Positions 1 through 9,150 of a DNA stretch of 64,000 bases are shown here, in pieces. The notes below the pieces were generated by a model. It was given only the letters and a program-made list of their open reading frames with translations, ran no database searches and was not told where the DNA came from. The first letter of the stretch is position 1. Each line of letters starts with the position of its first letter. The translations under genes and the position numbers were made by a program. Source of the stretch: Shewanella subflava (GTDB taxonomy: Bacteria; Pseudomonadota; Gammaproteobacteria; Enterobacterales; Shewanellaceae). The DNA lies in contig NZ_JAPDMX010000030.1 in the NCBI RefSeq assembly GCF_025971955.1, positions 174,781-238,780 of the forward strand, read 5' to 3'.

Positions 1-1
1 C

Positions 2-412
2 ACTAAAGAACAAATCGCAGAATATGATTTATTATTATTCGGCATTCCAACTTGGTATTACGGTGAAGCACAATGTGATTGGGATGACTTCTTCCCAGAA
101 CTTGAACAAATCGACTTTAACGACAAGTTAGTCGCCATTTTTGGTTGTGGTGATCAAGAAGATTACGCTGAATACTTCCTTGATGCGATGGGAATGGTGC
201 GTGACATAGTTGAAGCGCGTGGCGGTATTATTATTGGCCACTGGCCTACCGAAAGTTACGATTTTGAAGCTTCAAAAGGCCTTGTTGACGCAGACCACTT
301 TGTCGGTTTAGGTATTGATGAAGACCGTCAGCCTGAACTTACCGAAGAACGTGTTGATGCTTGGGTTAAGCAAATTTACGAAGAAATGTGCTTAGCTGAA
401 CTCGAAGGTTAA
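2..412 (+). CDS. fldA: Flavodoxin FldA (5' end missing)
   Basis: This is the C-terminal 136 residues of a long-chain flavodoxin, a small cytoplasmic FMN electron carrier. The open frame runs in from the window edge, so about 40 N-terminal residues (the phosphate-binding loop) are missing. The visible part has the FMN-binding stretch GIPTWYYGEAQCDWDDF, where the aromatic residues stack on the flavin, and then FGCGDQEDYAEYF, the second flavin loop typical of FldA. The acidic C-terminus is also typical. A rho-independent terminator follows. Family assignment is secure; redox partners cannot be read from the sequence. Confidence 0.95.
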   Translation, partial: TKEQIAEYDLLLFGIPTWYYGEAQCDWDDFFPELEQIDFNDKLVAIFGCGDQEDYAEYFLDAMGMVRDIVEARGGIIIGHWPTESYDFEASKGLVDADHFVGLGIDEDRQPELTEERVDAWVKQIYEEMCLAELEG

Positions 413-436
413 TTCTCACCTTATTGCTCTTCGAAC

Positions 437-462
437 AAGCGGCTATGATTAGCCGCTTTTTT
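437..462 (+). terminator. Terminator after fldA
   Basis: An inverted repeat AAGCGGCT/AGCCGCTT with a 6-nt loop is followed by a T run, 25 bases after the fldA stop. Confidence 0.8.
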
Positions 463-611
463 AATTTTCTATCCACAGCGAAATCACAGGTGTTTTAGTT
501 AATACCATCAAGATCCACCGTCAAGTGGATCTTCACACTACTGATACAACTGCTTTAAATACTATCAATTCAATATCTAACATAATATTTTGTTAGCTAC
601 AGGATCATGCA

Positions 612-1502
612 TTGTTCGAACTTGGAAAAAGCGTCAAATTTAAAATCGATAATGTGATTGTTCAATACCACATTTTTGATAAATGTCAGCCGATAATGGT
701 CACCTTCCCGCCCGTTTGTCAGTCAATACCGTTAGCGTTAATTGATTCTGATCCTACGGTGTGGTCATTTGACTTTTTTGCTAAACGCAAAATGAACATC
801 ATCGCATTCAATCATATTGGCAGTGGTAATTATTTTGATTCAGCCGAATTTATTTCATTTTTAGCGTCAATCGTCGATGATTTAGCCCTTTTTCCCCAAC
901 GAATTGGTTATGGCGCAAGTTTAGGCGGCTTTGCATTAACGTTACATGCAGATAGATTAAAACTCTCTAAAGCTTTACTCATGATGCCTCAAACTACTTA
1001 TGATAAAGCTATCGCATCATGGGACCCTGTCGTCATGAAGGCACAACCCAGCATACATAATCCTATGGCATCGCTTGATGGCGCTCATTGTCAAACGCCA
1101 CTCACCGTCATTTATGATCCGCTGTGGATACCTGATAAACTTCATGTTGCAAGGTTTACTCATCCCATTCAGCGACTCACCATTCAAGGTATTGGCCATA
1201 GAACGCCACGCGCGTTACTGCATATGGGGATGTTGACCGATGTTGTCTTGGCTTTTATAGAAGGCGAAATAGACAAACACGATTTTTATCAACGTATTAA
1301 AGCAAAACGTAATCTTTCTTATTATTTTAGAGATGCATACAAATTACCAGGACTGAATTTAACCAAAAAACGCTTGTTCATTATTTATAAACACAAATTG
1401 ATTTTCAGAGTCAATAATCTTAATTTTGAACCCCAAAAAATTGCCACTCGACTAAAAGAAAGCGTTGATAAAAGAGTGAATAAACTCAAGCATAAACCTT
1501 AA
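612..1502 (+). CDS. Alpha/beta-hydrolase-like protein of unknown substrate
   Basis: The 296-residue protein looks like an alpha/beta hydrolase. It has a nucleophile elbow GYGASLGGF with Ser103 and a late His196 in GIGHRTP that could complete a triad. The last 80 residues (from about 217) are strongly basic and lie outside the usual fold. There is no signal peptide. The only good start is TTG at 612, preceded by AGGA at 601-604; the nearby ATG at 607 is out of frame. It lies upstream of earP in the same direction (28-base gap), so co-transcription is possible. I do not recognise a named family, and the substrate is unknown. Confidence 0.6.
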   Translation: MFELGKSVKFKIDNVIVQYHIFDKCQPIMVTFPPVCQSIPLALIDSDPTVWSFDFFAKRKMNIIAFNHIGSGNYFDSAEFISFLASIVDDLALFPQRIGYGASLGGFALTLHADRLKLSKALLMMPQTTYDKAIASWDPVVMKAQPSIHNPMASLDGAHCQTPLTVIYDPLWIPDKLHVARFTHPIQRLTIQGIGHRTPRALLHMGMLTDVVLAFIEGEIDKHDFYQRIKAKRNLSYYFRDAYKLPGLNLTKKRLFIIYKHKLIFRVNNLNFEPQKIATRLKESVDKRVNKLKHKP

Positions 1503-1530
1503 ATTTTCGAATGAATATGGACTTCTCTCT

Positions 1531-2721
1531 GTGGATATAAAAGCATCAACCATTGCTAATCATAAGCATTGGGACATTTTTTGCGTTGTTGTTGACAACT
1601 ATGGTGACATCGGTGTGACCTGGCGTTTAGCAAAACAATTAGCAGCAGAATATGCCATCACGGTTAATTTATGGGTAGACGATCTTAATAGTTTTGGCCA
1701 CATTTTACCCGCCCTTGACCCTGGTAGCACTTATCAAACTTTCTTTGATGTTAATATTATTCACTGGAATGATTCATCAATTGAAAAATACACTCCAGGA
1801 GTTTGTTTAATAGAAGCATTTGCCTGTGAAATACCTTCATCAATAATTGAAAAATTAATTAATTTAAAACAAATTTTCCCTAAAGAATTACCCGTGTGGC
1901 TCAATTTAGAATACTTATCGGCAGAAGACTGGGTTGAAGGATGTCATGGCTTACCCTCATTTCAAAGTTGTGGATTACAGAAATATTTCTATCTACCTGG
2001 CTTCACAGACAAAACGGGTGGATTAATATGCGAGCAAAACCTATTTGATTTACGAGATAGCTGGCAAAGTGATAAAGCCAACAAGATGGCTTTATTTGCT
2101 CAGTTAGGCTTAAGGGGCATTGAAGTAGAACATCGGGTGATTTCAGTATTCAGTTATGAAACGCCATCATTGCTAGCGTTAATTCAATGGTGGCAGACAG
2201 AGAAGTCCCCTGTGCATGTGCTTATTCCTAAAGGCAGAAGTTTACATAGCTTAACTTCAATTTTGCCCTGCTCTTTAAATGAACTTGTCGCGGGTCAGTC
2301 AATTCCCCTCGACAATGTCACACTGCACATACTCCCGATGACAGATCAACAAGGTTACGATCGATTATTGTGGAGTTGCGATGTTAACATTGTACGCGGT
2401 GAAGATTCTTTTTTGCGAGCTCAATGGGCTGCAAAACCCTTTATTTGGCACATTTATCCGCAAGAAGATGATTATCACCTAATAAAATTAGAAGCTTTTA
2501 TGCAAATTTACTGCGATAATCTAGCGCCTGATTTAGCTAAGCCATGGTGTGAATTGAACCTGTCGTTCAACCAAGGTAATCAAATTGACACTGTCAATCA
2601 TTGGCAAAAACTCGAATTTAATCATTTGTCATTACAGCAACATGCTAAAAAATGGCCGATGACAGCATTAAATAGTGCAGATCTTGCTTCGCGACTAGTT
2701 CAATTCGTAAAAAGTCGCTAA
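1531..2721 (+). CDS. earP: EF-P arginine rhamnosyltransferase EarP
   Basis: EarP is a cytoplasmic GT-B inverting glycosyltransferase that moves rhamnose from dTDP-L-rhamnose onto Arg32 of elongation factor P, which EF-P needs to relieve ribosome stalling at polyprolines. The diagnostic N-terminal block VVDNYGDIGVTWRLAKQL is present, with Asp22 and Asp26 matching the essential aspartates of the family. RGEDSFLRAQWAAKPFIWHI follows, with Glu291 in the nucleotide-sugar site. The length (396) is normal. The start is GTG at 1531. efp follows 51 bases downstream, and its product has the expected Arg32, so modifier and target are adjacent. The dTDP-rhamnose genes are not in this window. Confidence 0.93.
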   Translation: MDIKASTIANHKHWDIFCVVVDNYGDIGVTWRLAKQLAAEYAITVNLWVDDLNSFGHILPALDPGSTYQTFFDVNIIHWNDSSIEKYTPGVCLIEAFACEIPSSIIEKLINLKQIFPKELPVWLNLEYLSAEDWVEGCHGLPSFQSCGLQKYFYLPGFTDKTGGLICEQNLFDLRDSWQSDKANKMALFAQLGLRGIEVEHRVISVFSYETPSLLALIQWWQTEKSPVHVLIPKGRSLHSLTSILPCSLNELVAGQSIPLDNVTLHILPMTDQQGYDRLLWSCDVNIVRGEDSFLRAQWAAKPFIWHIYPQEDDYHLIKLEAFMQIYCDNLAPDLAKPWCELNLSFNQGNQIDTVNHWQKLEFNHLSLQQHAKKWPMTALNSADLASRLVQFVKSR

Positions 2722-2772
2722 GATACTGCTCGAATTAGAAATCGACGTCGATAAATTATAGGAAATAGTGTA

Positions 2773-3333
2773 ATGAAAACTGCTCATGAAATCCGTCCTG
2801 GTAACGTGATCATGTTAGATGGCAGCCCATGGGTTGTGCAAAAAACTGAAACAACTCGTTCTGGCCGTAACGCTGCAATCGTTAAGTTAAAACTAAAAAA
2901 CTTATTGCTTGATTCAGGTACTGAACAAACATTCAAAGGTGAAGACAAGTTAGACGATATCATTTTAGAACGTCTTGACTGTACTTATTCTTACTTCGCA
3001 GATCCTATGTATGTATTTATGGATGAAGAATACAACCAATACGACGTTGAAGCTGACAACTTAGGTGATGCAGCGGCTTACATCGTAGATGGTATGGATG
3101 ATCAATGCCAAGTGACTTTCTATAATGGCAAAGCGATTTCAGTAGAACTTCCTGTCCATATCGTTCGTGAAGTTATCTACACTGAGCCTTCTGCTCGTGG
3201 CGATACTTCAGGTAAAGTCATGAAGCCAGCAACTATTACTGGTGGCGGTACTGTGACTGTTGCTGATTTCGTTAAAGTTGGCGACAAGATTGAAATCGAT
3301 ACTCGTACTGGTGAATTTAAAAAGCGTGTTTAA
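2773..3333 (+). CDS. efp: Elongation factor P (Arg32 type)
   Basis: EF-P binds the ribosome between the P and E sites and speeds peptide bonds at consecutive prolines. The 186-residue protein has the three-domain layout: KOW-like N-domain with the acceptor loop [11 protein letters not shown] domain, and C-terminal OB domain ending [14 protein letters not shown]. The loop-tip residue is Arg32, not the lysine of the EpmA/EpmB systems, so it belongs to the EarP-rhamnosylated class, consistent with earP just upstream. AGGAA lies before the ATG. A strong terminator follows. Confidence 0.98.
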   Translation: MKTAHEIRPGNVIMLDGSPWVVQKTETTRSGRNAAIVKLKLKNLLLDSGTEQTFKGEDKLDDIILERLDCTYSYFADPMYVFMDEEYNQYDVEADNLGDAAAYIVDGMDDQCQVTFYNGKAISVELPVHIVREVIYTEPSARGDTSGKVMKPATITGGGTVTVADFVKVGDKIEIDTRTGEFKKRV

Positions 3334-3353
3334 TCACATTTTGTAAATAAGCC

Positions 3354-3381
3354 AAAAGCCAGCTTAATCGCTGGCTTTTTT
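3354..3381 (+). terminator. Terminator after efp
   Basis: An inverted repeat AAGCCAGC/GCTGGCTT with a 6-nt loop is followed by a T run, about 20 bases after the efp stop. Confidence 0.85.
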
Positions 3382-3570
3382 GTTTCTTTACAGCATAAAA
3401 CACTAAATCTATCACTTTAAACCCCATTAAATAAGATTTATACACTATTTATCTTTATAAAATCAGCGCGATCATCTAAAAAAGCGCTAAAAAATCATTA
3501 TCAAACACTTCCACAAAGCCAATAAATTCGTTATGGTTCGCCCACTTAGTTGTATTTTAACGAGAGCGGT

Positions 3571-4785
3571 ATGCGTCCAATCATCAAATCCAATAAATTA
3601 GATACTGTGTGTTACGACATTCGTGGACCAGTTCATAAAGAAGCACGTCGCTTAGAAGACGAAGGCCATCGCATTTTAAAGCTAAATATCGGTAACCCTG
3701 CACCATTTGGATTTGAAGCCCCGGAAGAAATCGTTCGTGATGTGATTTTAAACCTTCCCAGTGCCCAAGGTTATTGTGAATCTAAGGGGTTATTCTCTGC
3801 TCGTAAAGCGATTGTGCAGCATTATCAATCACAAGGAATTTTCGGTGTCGATATTGAAGATATCTATATTGGTAATGGGGCTTCTGAGCTGATCGTAATG
3901 GCCATGCAGGGTTTACTTAATCCTGACGATGAGATGTTAATCCCCTCACCTGATTATCCACTGTGGACTGCTGCGGCAAATTTAGCGGGCGGCAAAGCCG
4001 TGCATTACCGCTGCGATGAAGAAGCTGATTGGTTTCCGGACATTGAAGACATCAAAAGTAAAATCAGTCCTCGTACCCGTGGCATTGTATTAATTAATCC
4101 GAATAACCCAACAGGCGCTGTGTATTCAGAAGAATTAATCCAACAGGTGATAGAGCTTTGCCGTCAACATGATTTGATTTTATTTTCTGATGAAATTTAC
4201 GATAAGATTTTGTATGACGAAGCCCAACATGTGCCAGCTGCACGTCTGTCGGATGACATTTTAACCGTGACCTTTAACGGACTTTCTAAGGCCTATCGAG
4301 CGGCAGGTTTTAGAGTCGGTTGGATGATGCTTACGGGCAACTTAAAAGCGGCAAAAAGCTATATTGAAGGCTTAGAAATGCTTGCTTCTATGCGATTGTG
4401 TTCAAACGTACCCAATCAACATGCTATCCAAACGGCACTGGGTGGATATCAATCGATTAACGAGCTGATCTTGCCAAACGGCAGACTAACCGTGCAACGC
4501 GATGCTTGCTATGACATATTGAACGCTATTCCGGGCGTGAGTTGCAAAAAACCCAAAGGTGCCCTGTACGCGTTCCCAAAACTCGACATGAAAAAGTTTA
4601 ATTTACGTGACGATGAACGCTTGGTCTTTGAATTACTTAAACAAAAAAAGATTTTGTTAGTTCAAGGAAGCGCATTTAATTGGCCTGAACCTGATCACTT
4701 AAGGGTTGTTTTCTTACCGCATAAGGAAGACTTAACTAAAGCATTGCATGAATTTGGTAATTTCTTAGAAGATTATCGCCAATAA
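3571..4785 (+). CDS. alaA: Alanine aminotransferase AlaA
   Basis: A fold-type I PLP aminotransferase (404 residues) that makes alanine from pyruvate and glutamate in the cytoplasm. The N-terminus, RPIIKSNKLDTVCYDIRGPV, matches the AlaA family closely. NIGNPAPFGF and NPNNPTGAVY are PLP and substrate contacts. The Schiff-base lysine is Lys240 in FNGLSKAYRAAGFRVGW. An in-frame TTG at 3550 would add seven residues, but ATG 3571 fits the family length and follows CGAGAG, so I use it. It is monocistronic, with its own terminator. Confidence 0.92.
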   Translation: MRPIIKSNKLDTVCYDIRGPVHKEARRLEDEGHRILKLNIGNPAPFGFEAPEEIVRDVILNLPSAQGYCESKGLFSARKAIVQHYQSQGIFGVDIEDIYIGNGASELIVMAMQGLLNPDDEMLIPSPDYPLWTAAANLAGGKAVHYRCDEEADWFPDIEDIKSKISPRTRGIVLINPNNPTGAVYSEELIQQVIELCRQHDLILFSDEIYDKILYDEAQHVPAARLSDDILTVTFNGLSKAYRAAGFRVGWMMLTGNLKAAKSYIEGLEMLASMRLCSNVPNQHAIQTALGGYQSINELILPNGRLTVQRDACYDILNAIPGVSCKKPKGALYAFPKLDMKKFNLRDDERLVFELLKQKKILLVQGSAFNWPEPDHLRVVFLPHKEDLTKALHEFGNFLEDYRQ

Positions 4786-4806
4786 ATTGCAGTGATAAAT
4801 AAAACC

Positions 4807-4840
4807 AAAATGGGCTGATTGATTCAGCCCATTTTGCTTT
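4807..4840 (+). terminator. Terminator after alaA
   Basis: The inverted repeat AAAATGGGCTGA/TTCAGCCCATTTT has a short loop and is followed by a T-rich tail. Confidence 0.8.
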
Positions 4841-4886
4841 CTAAGGTATGATAAATGACTCAGTACCAAAACAGATAAGGAAAAAC

Positions 4887-5489
4887 ATGAAACAAAGTAC
4901 CTTTATGGCTTGGATAACCCGATTACCCTTGTTAAAAAGATGGGCGTTAATGCACTGTTTTCAAGAGGAGAATGTTTCTGAACATTGCCACCAAGTTGCG
5001 GTTATTGCCCATTTGTTGGTGGTGATTAAAAACACCCGTTTTGGGGGCACCTTAAACCCTGAAAAAGCCGCAACATTAGCGCTTTACCATGAGGTGTCTG
5101 AGACTAAATTACAGGACATCAATTCAAATACTAAATACCATAATCCAGAATTCACCAAAGCCTTTAAGCAACTTGAAGATTTAGCCGAAAAAGAGTGCCT
5201 TGCAACTCTTCCCGAAGACTTACGTGCTGCAATGGAGCCATTAATTGTACAAGCTGAAGTCGACCCCGAATATAAAGCCATTGTTAAAGCAGCTGATATT
5301 CTACAAGCCTATGTAAAAACCAACAATGAACTCAGATTTCACAACAATGAATTTGAGCATGTAAAACAAAATCTTGATCGAAAACTGGCTGAACTTGAAG
5401 CCAGCATGCCGGAAGTAAAATGCTTCATCGAAATATTTCTCGATAGCTGCACAACAACTTTAGATAAAATAAGTGAAGTGCAGTATTAA
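4887..5489 (+). CDS. yfbR: YfbR-like 5'-deoxynucleotidase with HD changed to HE
   Basis: A 200-residue HD-domain protein that aligns without gaps to E. coli YfbR, a metal-dependent phosphatase of deoxyribonucleoside 5'-monophosphates. His33 (ENVSEH), His68, Glu72, Asp77 and Asp137 are all at the expected positions, as are Arg18 and Trp19, which select against ribose 2'-OH. The defining HD pair is His68-Glu69 here (ALYHEVSE), so one metal ligand is lengthened. The segment after Asp77 (INSNTKYHN) also differs from the usual DLPTPVKY. The start at ATG 4887 has AAGGA upstream; an in-frame ATG at 4848 lacks one. Activity is probable but not assured. Confidence 0.82.
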   Translation: MKQSTFMAWITRLPLLKRWALMHCFQEENVSEHCHQVAVIAHLLVVIKNTRFGGTLNPEKAATLALYHEVSETKLQDINSNTKYHNPEFTKAFKQLEDLAEKECLATLPEDLRAAMEPLIVQAEVDPEYKAIVKAADILQAYVKTNNELRFHNNEFEHVKQNLDRKLAELEASMPEVKCFIEIFLDSCTTTLDKISEVQY

Positions 5490-5648
5490 TCAACAATCAT
5501 TGTGGGTTTATTTATTCGATAGCGTCAATTCGGGCAGCTATGGTTGTCATCAGGGTTTAATTTAATGAACACGTATTCAAGGCATTTAAAAAACTTGTTA
5601 ATTACACTATGATTAGCCAGCAAATTTATTATTCAGATCGGAAGTAAT

Positions 5649-7061
5649 ATGGACAAGCAAGTGAGCTCTCGCAGTACCAAAGAAAAAGCCCTTAGACTTA
5701 ATTTGGATGACAAAAAATACGGCACAATTGTAGAGATTGGTGCAGGCCAAGAAGTGGCGCGTAATTTTTTCGTCGCGGGTGCCGCCGCGGGTACAATTGC
5801 AAAGACCATGTCCGCATATGACATGAAGTTTTCCGATGCGATTTATGGTGTGCAACAAAACGGTCGTTATGTCAGTAAAGGCCGCGTACTTGCCATGATG
5901 GAGCAAGAATACGACCTAGTGGTTGAACGTGTGGCAGATGTGCGGTCTCGCTCATCACGCTACTTTAGTTATGCCGCTACCGTTGCCGCTAAAAGCTTTA
6001 ATCGTGATAATGAGTGTCATGCTTGGTGTGGCGTAAGAGTACAAATGTACCCCGGTGCTGAGCCATCAAATATTGTGGTTCATGTTCGCATGTTTGATGA
6101 CAATGCTGAAGACCAGCAGCAGGCACTGGGCATTCTTGGTGTGAATTTAATTTATGGCAGCTATTATTATTTTGAAGATCCTAAAAAATTAATTGATTCG
6201 CTCACCGATAACATGAAAGCAAATCGTATTGAGATTGACTCGATTGAATTTCAAGGCCCCTATTTTGAAGATATAGATAATAAAGCTAAAAACATCCATT
6301 TAATTCGCAGTTGGAAAACCCGCGCGGTGATGTTTAAACCCGATGGCAGTGTAGGTGTTCCGGCAGAAATGCTGTACAAAAAGAACGTGCTGACCATTCG
6401 CGGCTCCTTTAAACCTGTCACCAAGTTGAATGTTGACATGATTGAGCAAGGTCAAAAGGCGTTTTCTGAATTAGAAGGGGTTGAGATTGATAACACCATT
6501 TTAATCGCCGAAATATCCTTAAATGACTTGCAAGGCCATGACGCGAATATGTCAGAAAAAGACATTCTAGAACGCGTTCGCTTACTCAACCTGCTGGGTT
6601 ATAACGTACTCGTATCAGATTACACTCGTTACTTCTCATTACGTGCCTATTTCCGTCAATTCACCAATCATCAAATTGGTATTGTTGTGGGTATGATTAA
6701 CATTAAACAAATTTTTGATGTTGAGTTTTATCGTGGTCTTGAAGGCGGAATTTTAGAAGGTTTTGGTAAATTATTCCCCGATAATACCCGCTTATTTGTG
6801 TACCCTGAACTGGATGATAAAGGCGTATTAAACGACTTGTCGAATGTGACTGTGCCTTCAAATTTACGTTACTTGTACCGTCATCTGGTAGAAAACGGGT
6901 TCATTAAAGGCATTGAAACCAGTAATATTGAGCTGTTCAGTATTTATTCTCGCGAAATTCTTAAGCAACTTGCGCGCGGATCAGACGAATGGCAGCAAGC
7001 ATTACCCGATACAGTGGTTGAAGAAATTATTAAGCACAAATTATTTGGCTACCGTGGATAA
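5649..7061 (+). CDS. Conserved protein of unknown function, 470 residues
   Basis: I do not recognise a characterised family. The protein opens with DDKKYGTIVEIGAGQEVARNFF and then a Gly/Ala-rich VAGAAAGTIAKTMSAYD. A conserved-looking YVSKGRVLAMMEQEYDLV segment follows at about residues 75-95. It ends in a region rich in long hydrophobic and acidic helices (RLLNLLGYNVLVSDYTRYF, GLEGGILEGFGKLFPDN). There is no signal peptide or clear membrane span. Codon use resembles the neighbours, so it looks like a resident gene. The start is ATG 5649 after GGAAG. A terminator and then repeat copy 1 follow. Proteins of this appearance have, to my recollection, received inconsistent database names, so no function is given. 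Confidence 0.75.
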   Translation: MDKQVSSRSTKEKALRLNLDDKKYGTIVEIGAGQEVARNFFVAGAAAGTIAKTMSAYDMKFSDAIYGVQQNGRYVSKGRVLAMMEQEYDLVVERVADVRSRSSRYFSYAATVAAKSFNRDNECHAWCGVRVQMYPGAEPSNIVVHVRMFDDNAEDQQQALGILGVNLIYGSYYYFEDPKKLIDSLTDNMKANRIEIDSIEFQGPYFEDIDNKAKNIHLIRSWKTRAVMFKPDGSVGVPAEMLYKKNVLTIRGSFKPVTKLNVDMIEQGQKAFSELEGVEIDNTILIAEISLNDLQGHDANMSEKDILERVRLLNLLGYNVLVSDYTRYFSLRAYFRQFTNHQIGIVVGMINIKQIFDVEFYRGLEGGILEGFGKLFPDNTRLFVYPELDDKGVLNDLSNVTVPSNLRYLYRHLVENGFIKGIETSNIELFSIYSREILKQLARGSDEWQQALPDTVVEEIIKHKLFGYRG

Positions 7062-7128
7062 AGATAAGTCTTTCAGTGTGTTTCAGCACCTAGAATATAA
7101 GCTACAAAACCGATACAGTTAACAATGT

Positions 7129-7168
7129 AAAAGGCCATTTACCCTAAGTAAATGGCCTTTTGGTTTTC
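7129..7168 (+). terminator. Terminator after the 470-residue gene
   Basis: An inverted repeat AAAAGGCCATTTAC/GTAAATGGCCTTTT with a 5-nt loop is followed by a T-rich tail, 68 bases after the stop. Confidence 0.8.
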
Positions 7169-7255
7169 AGTCCTAAACCACATCACTTAGGCTCTGCCTG
7201 AAGTATCTTCAACGGTATAAGGCAATGTTTAACGGCTTATAAGTCCATTTGAACC

Positions 7256-7431
7256 TAGCTGATTAACTCAAGTGATAATTGCTAATGGTGCGGTACAAGC
7301 TTCTAAATCAGGGATGATTTAGTAGAGCCTTTAGGGATATATTTACGGCGTCTTTTAACGCACGGTAGGAAAGCGCCCTTTTAGAGCGTGATATCAAAGC
7401 CACCTTCTTCAGAAGGTGGCTCTTTGATATA
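7256..7431 (+). repeat. Dispersed repeat family, copy 1
   Basis: This is one of four related elements (others near 29.5, 44.8 and 52.8 kb). The fixed core at 7303-7322 is the perfect hairpin CTAAATCA-GGGA-TGATTTAG, followed by a shared stretch containing TATATTTACGGCGTCTT. A short variable hairpin (CGC...GCG) comes next, and then a terminal hairpin at 7391-7430 with arms GCCACCTTCT/AGAAGGTGGC extended by ATATCAAA/TTTGATAT. Weaker similarity to copy 4 reaches back to CCTAAACCAC at about 7172. It fills the gap between two convergent genes, and the terminal hairpin could terminate glgA transcription. Confidence 0.85.
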
Positions 7432-7461
7432 TGATTAATTCTGCTCACAGTGAAACTGATC

Positions 7462-9141
7462 TCAATCACAGTAAAGCTGCTCATTGTAACTTTGCGCTAC
7501 CCTAGCCCAATCAAAACGCGCTTTGGATGCGGCAAGCTTAACACTTGCCAACGTTTCATTATCGTATGCAAGACAAAGGCGAAATTGTTCAACAAAATGT
7601 GTAGCTTGTTGCGGTGCATCTACCCCCTCAAATACCCACCCATTTTGTTGATGCTTGACAGTATCCTTTAACCCTCCAACAGCATGAACCAAACAGGGTT
7701 GTCCATGCTTCATTGCCAACATTTGGCTTATGCCGCAGGGCTCGAAGCTGCTTGGCATCAAAAACAAATCTCCTTGCTGATACAAGTCCTCAGACAAAGC
7801 TTCATCATAGCCATTTAAGAAAAGGCAATTAGTATGCTGTGCTGCAATGGTTTTTATTTGCGAAGATAAATGCTCATCACCACTGCCAAGAATAATCATT
7901 ACAGCTTGTGGATCGTGATTAGCTAAATCGACCAAGATTTGTACTAACGCAGGTTTGCCATTGCTTAACTTTTGCAAAAACAACATCACTTTTTGTGACG
8001 TTAAGCGCCCAACTGATGTGATCAATAAACCCGCATTGGCCGTCTTTCGTGATGATGACAATTTAGCAATGTATTGCTGCAACCTTTGACTGGCGACAAA
8101 ATCCGCCGCGCTTACTGTGGTTTTATGCGCCTGCCATTTGATTACAGCATTCTGCGCGATGTTGAGCAGAGATAATCTTTGCTTAATCTGAATTGATTGG
8201 CCGTTAAATGTATCTACCTCAGGGTAATTACAACCATTGATAATACCGACAAGTTGATTCTGCTGTGCTTTTGTCTGTAAATCCTGCTCTAAGCCCTCAC
8301 CCCCAATAAAACCGATTTGTGGCTCGGATGCGCGTAATATCTCTTTGGCATAGGTCGGTGACACCACATGAACCAGATCACTAAACACTATGCCCATCCG
8401 CATCGGATTTACGCAGCTGTTATAGCGAGGATCTAATATCGCATTTGAAAACCATTGATGTTGATGCAGCATATCAACCGAAAACCATCGTGCAAACCAA
8501 TGGCAAAATGACGATTGCTCACCCGAAAAAGGTCTGATCCCTTGTAAGGCAAGATTGTGGATCGTAAACACACACTTTATGGCCTTCAGTGCTGCAAACT
8601 CGGCTACAGTTGCTCTTAACATGGCAATCATTGCAGTATGCCAGTCGTGCAAATGCATCACTTGATAATCACCCAGTTTGCCTTCTAACAACGCTTGTGC
8701 GACCGCTAAACTAAATAAAGCAAATTTATTAGCATCATCAGCAAAAGGTCTGTCTGCACTGCTCTGGGTGTAAATACTGCCATCATGTTGGTTAAACAAT
8801 GGATGCGCGAACAGGTACACCCAATTTTGCTGCTGTTGCGGGTCATTGTCACTTTCTGCAAAAGCTATCTGGCTATCTATCACAGTATATTTGGTTTTAG
8901 GCCGCAACATCTTATAAATCATCACAGACTCAGTCCTATTTCCATAGGGGACGACGACTTCGGCTGTGTGTGTTGCAGCGTAATAATCTTTTAAAAATCC
9001 ATATTCAGGCATCGCCACATCGGCTGAAACCGCACAGGTATTTAATGCTTCAGGCAGATCGCGAATAACATCGCCCATCCCTCCGACTTTGGCATTAATT
9101 AACGCATCATTTTCTGCAGCAACAAGTAACACTTTTTTCAT
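7462..9141 (-). CDS. glgA: Glycogen synthase GlgA
   Basis: A GT5 bacterial glycogen synthase that extends alpha-1,4-glucan chains from ADP-glucose. The N-terminus has AKVGGMGDVIRDLPEAL, the ADP-glucose-binding KxGG loop (Lys18). The GT-B C-domain has LMPSSFEPCGISQMLAMKHG and AVGGLKDTV, with the catalytic glutamate in SFEPCG. At 559 residues it is longer than the roughly 477 of E. coli GlgA; the extra length is mostly in the middle. A TTG two codons earlier is in frame, but ATG 9141 with AAGG upstream is preferred. It is the last gene of the glycogen operon, 9 bases after glgC. Confidence 0.93.
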   Translation of the reverse strand: MKKVLLVAAENDALINAKVGGMGDVIRDLPEALNTCAVSADVAMPEYGFLKDYYAATHTAEVVVPYGNRTESVMIYKMLRPKTKYTVIDSQIAFAESDNDPQQQQNWVYLFAHPLFNQHDGSIYTQSSADRPFADDANKFALFSLAVAQALLEGKLGDYQVMHLHDWHTAMIAMLRATVAEFAALKAIKCVFTIHNLALQGIRPFSGEQSSFCHWFARWFSVDMLHQHQWFSNAILDPRYNSCVNPMRMGIVFSDLVHVVSPTYAKEILRASEPQIGFIGGEGLEQDLQTKAQQNQLVGIINGCNYPEVDTFNGQSIQIKQRLSLLNIAQNAVIKWQAHKTTVSAADFVASQRLQQYIAKLSSSRKTANAGLLITSVGRLTSQKVMLFLQKLSNGKPALVQILVDLANHDPQAVMIILGSGDEHLSSQIKTIAAQHTNCLFLNGYDEALSEDLYQQGDLFLMPSSFEPCGISQMLAMKHGQPCLVHAVGGLKDTVKHQQNGWVFEGVDAPQQATHFVEQFRLCLAYDNETLASVKLAASKARFDWARVAQSYNEQLYCD

Positions 9142-9150
9142 TAACAATCC

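Noticed and set aside
7450..7671. 73-codon plus-strand ORF at the end of glgA
   Set aside because: It is antisense to the conserved C-terminus of GlgA and has no start signals.
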